The position numbers and the translations under genes are program-made. The notes under the pieces are model-generated. The model made no database searches. It worked only from the letters and a program-made list of their open reading frames with translations, and was not told the DNA's origin. A stretch of 64,000 nt of DNA. Origin: Rhodococcus_F sp040656415. GTDB taxonomy: Bacteria; Actinomycetota; Actinomycetes; Mycobacteriales; Mycobacteriaceae. The DNA lies in assembly GCF_040656415.1 (NCBI RefSeq), contig NZ_JBFAMC010000001.1:1426001-1490000 (forward strand), given 5' to 3'. This document shows, piece by piece, positions 25,261 to 33,142 of this stretch (its first letter is position 1; each line of letters begins with the position of its first letter).

Positions 25261-25875
25261 ATGCCTAAGGGTGTCCCCGAAAATGTTCCCAACGACGGCC
25301 TCACCACACGGCAGCGTCGCAACACGCCAGTGTTCGCCGTTCACACCGGACCGGGGAAGGGAAAGTCGACTGCGGCGTTCGGTATGGCATTGCGCGCGTG
25401 GAACCAGGGTTTGGACGTCGGGGTATTCCAATTCGTGAAGAGCGCCAAGTGGAAGGTGGGGGAGGAAGCCGCTTTCCGTGCCCTGGGGCAACTGCACGAA
25501 GAGACCGGTGCCGGCGGCGCTGTGCAGTGGCACAAGATGGGTGAAGGCTGGTCGTGGACGCGCAAACACGGCAGCGAGGCCGATCATGCCGCCGCAGCCG
25601 CCGAGGGATGGCGTGAGATCGCCAGACGGCTGGCTTCGGGGGAACACCAGTTCTATGTGCTCGACGAGTTCACGTATCCGCTGAAGTGGGGGTGGGTGGA
25701 CGTCGACGAGGTGGTGGACGTTCTTCGGAGCCGTCCCGGCAACCAGCACGTGGTCATCACGGGCCGGGATGCCCCGCAGGCGTTGATAGAAGCAGCTGAC
25801 CTGGTGACGGAGATGACCAAGATCAAGCACCCGATGGATGCAGGCCGAAAAGGCCAGCGAGGGATCGAGTGGTGA
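25261..25875 (+). CDS. cobO: Cob(I)yrinic acid a,c-diamide adenosyltransferase
   Basis: Transfers the adenosyl group of ATP to cob(I)yrinic diamide or cobalamin (BtuR/CobO type). The 204-residue protein has the P-loop TGPGKGKST at residues 29-37 and the family segments GEGWSWTRK and LDEFTYPLKWGW. The ATG at 25261 follows the chelatase-like gene by 32 bases with AGGAGAGGGCGAAAG upstream. Its stop overlaps the cobB start. It is the second gene of the riboswitch-led operon. Confidence 0.94.
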   Translation: MPKGVPENVPNDGLTTRQRRNTPVFAVHTGPGKGKSTAAFGMALRAWNQGLDVGVFQFVKSAKWKVGEEAAFRALGQLHEETGAGGAVQWHKMGEGWSWTRKHGSEADHAAAAAEGWREIARRLASGEHQFYVLDEFTYPLKWGWVDVDEVVDVLRSRPGNQHVVITGRDAPQALIEAADLVTEMTKIKHPMDAGRKGQRGIEW

Positions 25876-27269
25876 GCACACTCGACGGGGTTCCGGCGGT
25901 AGTTATTGCGGCGCCATCATCGGGAAGTGGAAAGACCACTGTTGCAACGGGGTTGATCGGGGCGCTGCGGGCGTCGGGCCGCGCGGTGGCGCCGTTCAAG
26001 GTTGGCCCCGACTACATTGACCCCGGCTATCACGGACTCGCCGCCCGCCGACCTGGCCGCAACCTCGATCCGGTGATGGTGGGCACATCGCGAATCGGTC
26101 CGTTGTTTCGTCACGGCAGTTCCGGCTGCGATATCGCAGTGGTCGAGGGCGTGATGGGCCTGTTCGACGGCAGGATCGACGCCAGTTCGTACGAGCCCTC
26201 GGCCGAAGGTTCGACAGCTCAGGTAGCTGTGCTCCTCGGTGCCCCTGTCGTGCTCGTGGTCGATGCCCGCGGGCACAGCCAGAGCCTGGCCGCCGTGCTG
26301 CACGGCTTCTCGACCTACGACTCCTCGGTTCACATCGGCGGTGTGATCCTCAACCGGGTAGGGAGTCCACGGCACGAGCAGGTGCTGAGGCAGGCATGCG
26401 AGCGCGTCGGACTACCGGTTCTCGGTGTGGTGCCGCGCACACCCGAACTCGAGGTTCCGTCCCGTCACCTGGGCCTGATCCCGGCTGCCGAACACGGTGC
26501 GCCCGCGGTGAACGCCGTCGACTCGATGACCCGACTTGCCGCACGCCATCTGGACCTTCCGGCAATCTGTGCTCTCGCGTCCTCGACTGCCGCCGGACCA
26601 CCGTGGGACCCCGCGGCCGAGATCCGGACGGTTCCGTCCGGTGCCCGGCCTGTTGTGGCGATGGCGGGCGGTCAGGCCTTCACGTTCGGCTACGCCGAAC
26701 ATCGCGAACTCCTGGCCGCCGCAGGCGCCGAAGTGGTGACGTTCGACCCGTTGCACGACGAACTGCCGGTGGGCACCTGCGGTGTGGTACTTCCGGGTGG
26801 ATTCCCCGAGGAGTACGCCGTCACCCTCGCCGAGAACACCGCACTCTTGGCGCAGATACGACAGGGCGCGGCGGCAGGAATGCCGATCCACGCGGAGTGC
26901 GCGGGCCTGCTTTACCTCGCGCGCAGCCTGGACAATCGCACGATGGCCTCGGTGATCGGGGTCGACGCGTTGTTCGGTTCGCAGTTGACGTTGGGCTATC
27001 GCGAGGCGGTCGCGGTGACGGACTCGGCACTATTCGCCGCGGGTGAGCGGGTGATCGGTCACGAGTTTCACCGCACGTCTCTGACCGACGCAGAGGCCGT
27101 CGGCTTCACACCTGCCTGGGGTTGGCGGCCTTGGGACGGACCGCCTGCCTGCGAGGGGTTCGTGGGCGCCGGCGTGCACGCGTCCTACTTGCACACCCAT
27201 CCAGCAGGCCACCCGGTGGCGATTGCACGATTCGTGGCTGCAGCGCAAGAGTTTTCTGCTCGTGGCTGA
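25872..27269 (+). CDS. cobB: Cobyrinic acid a,c-diamide synthase
   Basis: ATP- and glutamine-dependent amidase that makes (hydrogeno)byrinic acid a,c-diamide. The 465-residue product has the P-loop APSSGSGKTT near residues 14-23, VGPDYIDPGYH typical of CobB/CbiA, and a glutaminase domain with HAECAGLLYL (nucleophile near Cys343) and GHEFHRT. GTG 25872 overlaps the cobO stop as GTGA; the GTG codon just before (25869) is also possible. In the aerobic pathway this step comes just before cobalt insertion, in keeping with the chelatase-like neighbour. Confidence 0.93.
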   Translation: MSTLDGVPAVVIAAPSSGSGKTTVATGLIGALRASGRAVAPFKVGPDYIDPGYHGLAARRPGRNLDPVMVGTSRIGPLFRHGSSGCDIAVVEGVMGLFDGRIDASSYEPSAEGSTAQVAVLLGAPVVLVVDARGHSQSLAAVLHGFSTYDSSVHIGGVILNRVGSPRHEQVLRQACERVGLPVLGVVPRTPELEVPSRHLGLIPAAEHGAPAVNAVDSMTRLAARHLDLPAICALASSTAAGPPWDPAAEIRTVPSGARPVVAMAGGQAFTFGYAEHRELLAAAGAEVVTFDPLHDELPVGTCGVVLPGGFPEEYAVTLAENTALLAQIRQGAAAGMPIHAECAGLLYLARSLDNRTMASVIGVDALFGSQLTLGYREAVAVTDSALFAAGERVIGHEFHRTSLTDAEAVGFTPAWGWRPWDGPPACEGFVGAGVHASYLHTHPAGHPVAIARFVAAAQEFSARG

Positions 27270-27642
27270 CATCTGCGTGGGCATCGGTTTTCGAGCCGGA
27301 GTCGGTAGCGAGGACCTCGTCGCCGCGATCCGACGCACGTTGATCTCCGCAAACCTGGACTCGGACACGGCGCTGTGTTGCGTCGGCACACTCGACCGCA
27401 AGGCGAGTGAACCCGCGCTACTCGAGGCGGCGTCGGTTTGGGGCGTCCCGGTCCGGGGATTCGATGTAGGGGAACTCACAGCGGTCACCGTTCCGAATCC
27501 GTCGGACCTGGTGAGAGCGGAGACGGGATCGCCGAGTGTGGCCGAAGCGGCTGCTGTGCTCGGTGCGGGAGGTGGACCCCTGATCGTGACCAAGTCGTCC
27601 GAGAATGGCGTCGTTGTCGCAGCAGCCCGTAGAGTCTCGTAG
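27262..27642 (+). CDS. cobE: Cobalamin biosynthesis protein CobE / CbiG C-terminal domain
   Basis: A 126-residue single-domain protein of the CobE/GbiG_C family. The N-terminal strand and turn CVGIGFRAGVGSEDL and the later IVTKSSENGVVVAAARR are typical. In aerobic cobalamin makers CobE is needed early in corrin-ring formation; its chemistry is not settled. GTG 27262 overlaps the cobB stop by 8 bases, showing operon structure. A hairpin (GCCTGCAG at 27655-27662 pairing with 27667-27674) separates it from cysG. Confidence 0.85.
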   Translation: MADICVGIGFRAGVGSEDLVAAIRRTLISANLDSDTALCCVGTLDRKASEPALLEAASVWGVPVRGFDVGELTAVTVPNPSDLVRAETGSPSVAEAAAVLGAGGGPLIVTKSSENGVVVAAARRVS

Positions 27643-27698
27643 GTTCGAAACGACGCCTGCAGAATCCTGCAGGCTACTCAGGGAAACGGGGAGAGAGC

Positions 27699-28922
27699 GT
27701 GCCTGCCGCCGGAGACGAGACCAACTATCTGGTCGGACTGAATTTGGCCGATCGCCGTGTGGTCGTGGTCGGTGGCGGAACGGTTGCGCAGCGAAGGCTG
27801 GGATCCCTGATCGCCTCGGGCGCGCGTGTGCATCTGATCAGCCGGGCAACGACGCCTGCGGTCGAAGGGATGGCGACGGCCGGGCAGATCACACTCGAAC
27901 TGCGGGAGTACCGTGACGGCGATCTCGACGGGGCCTGGTACGCGATTGCCTGCACCGACGAGCCTGCCACCAATGCGGCGGTCGTCGCCGAGGCCGAGCG
28001 GAACCGGATCTTCTGCGTCCGCGCCGACAGTGCCCGCAATGGCACGGCTGTGACGCCTGCAAGCGCAAGCTATGACGGCATGAGTATCGGCGTCCTTGCG
28101 GGCGGCGACCACCGCCGATCGGCGTCGGTGCGGACCGCGCTGGTGGAAGGTTTGCAATCGGGCGCCGTCGTCGATACCGCTGAGCCGCCCGCCGCAGGTG
28201 TCGCACTCGTCGGCGGCGGCCCGGGCGATCCCGATCTGATCACACTGCGCGGCCGGCGCCTACTAGCCCGCGCAGACGTGGTCGTGGCCGACCGTCTGGC
28301 ACCGCCAGAGCTGCTCGCCGAACTGGGTTCGGACGTGGAGGTGATCGACGCCGCAAAAATTCCATACGGTCGCGCGATGGCCCAGGAGGCGATCAACGCC
28401 ACTCTCATCGAGGGTGCGAAGGCAGGCAAGTTCGTGGTTCGACTCAAGGGCGGCGATCCCTACGTTTTCGGGCGGGGATACGAGGAGATAGAGGCGTGCA
28501 CCGCGGCGGGTGTGCCTGTCACCGTCGTTCCCGGTATCACCAGCGCGATCTCGGTGCCGTCCGCTGCCGGAATCCCGGTGACGCATCGAGGCGTTTCGCA
28601 CGAGTTCGTCGTCGTCAGCGGCCACCTCGCCCCCGGCCACCCGGATTCTCTCGTCGACTGGTCCGCACTGGCCCGGCTGAAGGGCACAATTGTGTTGTTG
28701 ATGGCGGTCGAACGCATCGAGGCCTTCGCGACAGTTCTGATGCAGGGTGGACGGGCCGTCGACACTCCGGTAGCAGTTATCCAGGAGGGCACTCTGCGAA
28801 CTCAGCGCACTCTGCGTGCCGATCTCCAGACTGTCGCAGCGCGAGTCAAGGAGGAGCACATTCGTCCGCCCGCAATCGTGGTGATCGGACCGGTCGCCGG
28901 GTTTTCCGTCGACGCTGGGTAA
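27699..28922 (+). CDS. cysG: Precorrin-2 dehydrogenase fused to uroporphyrinogen-III C-methyltransferase
   Basis: A 407-residue bifunctional enzyme. Residues 1 to about 150 form the NAD-dependent dehydrogenase part (VVVVGGGTVAQRR near residue 23). From about residue 167 the SUMT methyltransferase begins (VALVGGGPGDPDLITLRG, then VVADRLAPPELL and VVPGITSAISVPSAAGIPVT). It makes precorrin-2, the branch point to cobalamin and siroheme. GTG 27699 has GGGGAGAG upstream. As the SUMT supplier it feeds the cobalamin genes before it. Whether the N-terminal half also chelates iron is unknown. Confidence 0.92.
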   Translation: MPAAGDETNYLVGLNLADRRVVVVGGGTVAQRRLGSLIASGARVHLISRATTPAVEGMATAGQITLELREYRDGDLDGAWYAIACTDEPATNAAVVAEAERNRIFCVRADSARNGTAVTPASASYDGMSIGVLAGGDHRRSASVRTALVEGLQSGAVVDTAEPPAAGVALVGGGPGDPDLITLRGRRLLARADVVVADRLAPPELLAELGSDVEVIDAAKIPYGRAMAQEAINATLIEGAKAGKFVVRLKGGDPYVFGRGYEEIEACTAAGVPVTVVPGITSAISVPSAAGIPVTHRGVSHEFVVVSGHLAPGHPDSLVDWSALARLKGTIVLLMAVERIEAFATVLMQGGRAVDTPVAVIQEGTLRTQRTLRADLQTVAARVKEEHIRPPAIVVIGPVAGFSVDAG

Positions 28923-28933
28923 CGTGATCCCCC

Positions 28934-30457
28934 GTGTCTGACTCCCGAGTACCTGAAACCGAATCCGCGCCCGATGTTCCTGCGCGGAGAGCCCCGGTGA
29001 CTCCCACTGCGGCTACCCGCGTGATGGGTCTAGCCATCATCGTGCTGAGTGGACTCCAGATGATGGTGGTTCTCGACGGCACCGTCGCGAACCTGGCGCT
29101 CGCGCCGCTTCAAGAAGACCTCGGCCTCAGTGACAGCGGCCGCAACTGGGTACTCACGTCGTACGCGCTGGCGTTCGGCGGTCTCATGCTGCTCGGCGGA
29201 CGATTGGGCGACGCATTCGGCCGGAAGAAGATGTTCATCGGCGGCGTTGCGCTGTTCACTGCCGCGTCGCTGCTGTGCGGTTTGGCAGTGGGCGAGTTGA
29301 TGCTGGTCGCCTCCCGGTTCCTCCAGGGCGTCGGGGCAGCGATTGCATCACCGACAGCCCTGGCTCTGGTGGCGACCACTTTTGCCGCGGGGCCTGCGCG
29401 TAACCAAGCGATTGCGATCTTCGCTGCCATGACGGGGATCGGATCGATCGCGGGCCTGGTCATCGGCGGCGCCCTCACCCAGGTGTCTTGGCGTCTGATC
29501 TTCCTGATCAACGTTCCGATCGGTGTGGTCATCGTGGTGTGCGCGTTCATCGCGCTCAAAGAGACCGAAGGTGAGCGCCTGGTCCTCGACGTCCGGGGTG
29601 CTATCTTGGCGACGGTCGCGGCGACCGGTGTGGTGTTCGCGCTCACCGAAGGCCCGGAACTTGGCTGGACCAGTCCGTTCGTGCTCGGTTCTCTGGTTGC
29701 AGGCCTGGTGTTGTTCGGCATCTTCCTCTATGTCGAGCGCACGGCTGACAACCCGCTGCTGCCCTTCTCGTTGTTTGCCGAAAAGAGTCGGGTCGCTACT
29801 CTGGTGGCCATCTTTTTCGCTGGCGCGGTGGTGTTCACCGTCGCGGCGTTCGTAGCGCTGTTCGTCCAGGACATCCTCGGGTACAGCCCACTCCAGGCAG
29901 GCCTGGCATTCATTCCATTCGCGTTCGGCCTCGGAGCCGCGGCGGCGGTGGCATCCAGGCTCGCCGTGCGGATCCAACCCCGGTGGCTGGTGATCACGGG
30001 TGCCATGATCATGGTTGTCGGACTGCTCTACGGTTCTACCCTCGACGAGTCCGCAACCTATCTTGCAAACCTATTTCCACCCGTCATCGGAATCGGCTTC
30101 GGTGTCGGACTTGCTGTTGTTCCCCTCCCGCTGTGCGCGATCGCGGGCGTGTCGGAGACGGAAATCGGCCCACTCGCCGCCATCGCCCAGGTCGCGCAGA
30201 CTCTCGGCGGGCCCCTCGCCCTTGCGGTCGTAGGTGCTATGGCCACTTCGCGAACACTGGCGCTCGGCGGTATCTCGGGGAAGGTGGCCGACATGACCCC
30301 GGATCAACTCGCCGCCCTCGGTGACGGATACACCTTCGCTCTCGTGGGTAGCGCTAGTTGCGCCCTCATCGCCGGGCTGGCCGCGTTGTTCATACGCTTC
30401 ACTCCGCAGCAGGTCGCCCAGGCACAGGCCGCAGAGAGGTCCGCGCAGCAGGTGTGA
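28934..30457 (+). CDS. efpA: EfpA-like MFS drug exporter, 14-helix (DHA2) type
   Basis: A 507-residue major-facilitator transporter with about 14 hydrophobic helices after a polar N-terminus of 35 residues. MFS marks are visible: VLDGTVANLALAPLQ in helix 1 (DHA2 motif D1), LGGRLGDAFGRKKMF between helices 2 and 3 (motif A) and a GIGSIAGLVIGGAL motif C. It corresponds to M. tuberculosis EfpA (Rv2846c), tied to drug efflux and lipid transport. The GTG start lies 11 bases after cysG on the same strand, so it is likely co-transcribed with the cobalamin genes. The natural substrate is unknown. Confidence 0.9.
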   Translation: MSDSRVPETESAPDVPARRAPVTPTAATRVMGLAIIVLSGLQMMVVLDGTVANLALAPLQEDLGLSDSGRNWVLTSYALAFGGLMLLGGRLGDAFGRKKMFIGGVALFTAASLLCGLAVGELMLVASRFLQGVGAAIASPTALALVATTFAAGPARNQAIAIFAAMTGIGSIAGLVIGGALTQVSWRLIFLINVPIGVVIVVCAFIALKETEGERLVLDVRGAILATVAATGVVFALTEGPELGWTSPFVLGSLVAGLVLFGIFLYVERTADNPLLPFSLFAEKSRVATLVAIFFAGAVVFTVAAFVALFVQDILGYSPLQAGLAFIPFAFGLGAAAAVASRLAVRIQPRWLVITGAMIMVVGLLYGSTLDESATYLANLFPPVIGIGFGVGLAVVPLPLCAIAGVSETEIGPLAAIAQVAQTLGGPLALAVVGAMATSRTLALGGISGKVADMTPDQLAALGDGYTFALVGSASCALIAGLAALFIRFTPQQVAQAQAAERSAQQV

Positions 30458-30480
30458 GCGGTGGTCGCGCACGGACCGGG

Positions 30481-31224
30481 TCAGGCAGTGAGGATGATCA
30501 GCTCATTCTCCGACGCGACTTCGACGCGCAGTCCGGCTTTCGACGCCACGCGTGCGACGCCGCGGACGTCGGTCGGTTCCGTCCGTGAGACGGTGAGGGC
30601 GCGGGCCAGCAGGCCCTTGTGATGCTTGTTGTGGTGGCTGACGATGCTGCGGGTGCCGTTCGGCTTCTCGGTGAGCACCGTCGCTATCACCGCATCGGGG
30701 ACCGGACCGAGCTGCTGGTATGCGCCCGATCGCAGATCGACGATCAGGCCGTCTGCTTCGGCAGTGATCGCCTGGCTCAGTTCGGGTTTCCAAAGCGACC
30801 GGAGAGTCCCGAGTCCCGGAAGCTTGGATCCGCCGGACAGTCGGTAGGCCGGAATGGGGTCGCCCGCGCGGACCGCCCCGAACAGCGCTGAGCCGATCGC
30901 CAGCCGCGCCAGCGCCTTGGACTTCTGGGCTGCGGTGAACGACTTCGCGTCCAAGGCGTCGAACAGGACGCCGGTATAGCGATCGAGCGCCGGCCTTGTG
31001 GGGGAGTGCCACAGTTTGGCGTTCCGCTCGATCTCGTCTGCCTGGGTGGGACCGAGACCGAGTGCGATCCGCGAGGCCTCCTCGTCTGCAGCCAGCGCGA
31101 CCAGTGCGTTGACCAGCGCTTCTCGAGTCTCGGTGAGCGTCGGCATGGACAATTCGCCCAGGTCGAGGGGCATGTCGGCGCCGCCGTCGGACTTGGTTTC
31201 GGACGGGGGGAGTAACACCAGCAC
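30481..31224 (-). CDS. yaaA: Peroxide stress protein YaaA (DUF328)
   Basis: A 247-residue YaaA-family protein, which in Escherichia coli limits free iron and DNA damage during peroxide stress. The N-terminal VLVLLPPSETK and the later SHHNKHHKGLLARAL are hallmark segments. GTG 31224 is chosen to begin directly at the conserved start; the 8 earlier in-frame codons give no family match. It is convergent with efpA (23-base gap) and divergent from proS, with a tandem repeat in the shared upstream region. Confidence 0.88.
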   Translation of the reverse strand: MLVLLPPSETKSDGGADMPLDLGELSMPTLTETREALVNALVALAADEEASRIALGLGPTQADEIERNAKLWHSPTRPALDRYTGVLFDALDAKSFTAAQKSKALARLAIGSALFGAVRAGDPIPAYRLSGGSKLPGLGTLRSLWKPELSQAITAEADGLIVDLRSGAYQQLGPVPDAVIATVLTEKPNGTRSIVSHHNKHHKGLLARALTVSRTEPTDVRGVARVASKAGLRVEVASENELIILTA

Positions 31225-31247
31225 GCACGAAACCCTACCGCCGACCA

Positions 31248-31279
31248 CCTACTCCGGTACCTGCCTACTCCGGTACCTG
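31248..31279 (+). repeat. Perfect 16-base tandem repeat in the yaaA-proS promoter region
   Basis: CCTACTCCGGTACCTG occurs twice head to tail (31248-31263 and 31264-31279). Each copy holds the palindrome CCGGTACC/GGTACC. It lies between the two divergent start codons, so it could be a double operator or a slippage-prone spacer. Confidence 0.9.
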
Positions 31280-31329
31280 CGCAGTGCCGACGCAGTCGAG
31301 CTACTCCACGGCGACTATTCTTGCTTCCC

Positions 31330-33075
31330 GTGATTACCCGCCTGTCCCAACTGTTCCTCCGCACTTTGCGCGACGACCCCGCCGATGCCGAGGTTCCCAG
31401 CCACAAGCTGCTGGTCCGTGCCGGTTACGTGCGCCGTATCGCACCCGGTGTGTACTCGTGGTTGCCCCTGGGGCTACGCGTGCTGCGCGAGGTTGAGCGG
31501 GTAGTGCGCGAAGAAATGAATGCGATCGGCGCACAAGAGATTTCTCTGCCCGCGCTGATTCCGCGGGAACCGTACGAGGCATCCAACCGGTGGACCGAGT
31601 ACGGTGACGGACTGTTCCGGCTGAAGGACCGCAAGGGTGGGGACTATCTGCTCGGCCCTACCCACGAGGAGCTGTTCGCGCTCACCGTCAAGGGCGAGTA
31701 CAACTCGTACAAGGACTTCCCGGTCACGCTCTACCAGGTGCAGACGAAATACCGCGACGAGGAGCGTCCACGCGCCGGCATCCTCCGGGGACGCGAGTTC
31801 GTGATGAAGGACTCGTACTCTTTCGACCTCACCGACGAGGGGCTGACCGCGTCGTACCGGGCACACCGCGACGCCTACGAGAAGATCTTCACGCGACTCG
31901 GCGTCAACTATGTGATCGTGGCGGCCACATCCGGGGCAATGGGCGGCAGCGCTTCCGAGGAGTTCCTCGCCGAGAGCGAGATCGGTGAGGACACCTACGT
32001 CCGCTGCCTCGAGTCCGGTTACGCCGCGAATGTCGAGGCGGTCGAGACTGCGGCTCCCGAACCCATCCCGTTCGACGGACAAGCCCCTGCGCAGGTTCTC
32101 GACACACCGGGAACCCCCACGATCGCCACCCTCGTCGACTGGGCCAACGGTGCCGGCCTCGGGCGAACAATCACGGCCGCCGACACCCTCAAGAATGTTC
32201 TCCTGAAGATTCGGCAGCCCGATGGCAAGCAGGAGTTGCTTGCCATCGGTATCCCCGGTGATCGCGAAGTTGACGACAAGCGCCTAGGTGCCTCCCTCGA
32301 ACCCGCTGAGTTCGAACTGCTCACCGATGCCGATTTCGAGGCTCACCCCTTCCTCGTCAAGGGCTATATCGGCCCGAGGGCGCTGCAGGAAAACGGAGTT
32401 CGCTATCTCGTCGACCCTCGCGTCGTCGATGGAACCAGCTGGATCACCGGTGCCGACGAGATGGGTAAACACGTCGTCGGGCTCGTCGCAGGCCGCGACT
32501 TCATCCCGGACGGCACCATCGAGGCCGCCGAGGTGCGCGACGGCGACCCGTCCCCCGACGGTGCAGGCCCCCTCGTTGCCGCGCGGGGAATCGAGATCGG
32601 CCACGTGTTCCAACTCGGCCGCAAGTACACGGACGTGTTCAGCGTCGATGTGCTCGGTGAGAACGGAAAGCCGGTTCGTCCCACCATGGGGTCCTACGGC
32701 GTCGGAGTGTCTCGACTCGTCGCCGTGATCGCCGAACAGCATCACGACGACAAGGGGCTCCGCTGGCCTGCGGAGGTGTCACCGGCAGACGTCCACGTCG
32801 TCATCGCCAACAAGGACGATGCTGCCCGCGAAGGCGCGGAAAGGCTTGCCGCCGAACTTGACGAGGCAGGTCTCGAGGTCGTGCTCGACGACCGTAAAGC
32901 CTCTCCCGGAGTGAAGTTCAAGGATTCCGAACTGCTCGGCATCCCGCTGATCGTGGTCGTCGGTCGTGGCTGGGGCGAGGGCACGGTGGAAGTGCGAGAC
33001 CGCTTTACCGGGGCCAGTCGAGAGGTGGCCGTCGATGCCGCATGCGGCGACATCATCAAGACCGTGAGAGGGTGA
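31330..33075 (+). CDS. proS: Prolyl-tRNA synthetase (bacterial type with editing domain)
   Basis: Charges tRNA-Pro. The 581-residue product has the class II motif 2 (KYRDEERPRAGILRGREF), the inserted editing domain between motifs 2 and 3 (about residues 220-400), motif 3 (GSYGVGVSRLVAV) and the C-terminal anticodon domain. GTG 31330 starts VITRLSQLFLRTLRDDP, the usual N-terminus. A TATTCT hexamer at 31316-31321 ends only 8 bases before it and no ribosome-binding site is seen, so a leaderless transcript is likely. No T-box is present. Confidence 0.95.
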   Translation: MITRLSQLFLRTLRDDPADAEVPSHKLLVRAGYVRRIAPGVYSWLPLGLRVLREVERVVREEMNAIGAQEISLPALIPREPYEASNRWTEYGDGLFRLKDRKGGDYLLGPTHEELFALTVKGEYNSYKDFPVTLYQVQTKYRDEERPRAGILRGREFVMKDSYSFDLTDEGLTASYRAHRDAYEKIFTRLGVNYVIVAATSGAMGGSASEEFLAESEIGEDTYVRCLESGYAANVEAVETAAPEPIPFDGQAPAQVLDTPGTPTIATLVDWANGAGLGRTITAADTLKNVLLKIRQPDGKQELLAIGIPGDREVDDKRLGASLEPAEFELLTDADFEAHPFLVKGYIGPRALQENGVRYLVDPRVVDGTSWITGADEMGKHVVGLVAGRDFIPDGTIEAAEVRDGDPSPDGAGPLVAARGIEIGHVFQLGRKYTDVFSVDVLGENGKPVRPTMGSYGVGVSRLVAVIAEQHHDDKGLRWPAEVSPADVHVVIANKDDAAREGAERLAAELDEAGLEVVLDDRKASPGVKFKDSELLGIPLIVVVGRGWGEGTVEVRDRFTGASREVAVDAACGDIIKTVRG

Positions 33076-33142
33076 GCCGAGGGACGGTCCATCCGTCCGA
33101 ACTGCTAGCGTGGCTTGCGTATATATCGACGAAAGGCATGCT

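Noticed and set aside
31225..31329. T-box riboswitch before proS
   Set aside because: Too short and lacks the conserved T-box bases and a terminator/antiterminator pair; a -10 hexamer close to the start suggests a leaderless message instead.
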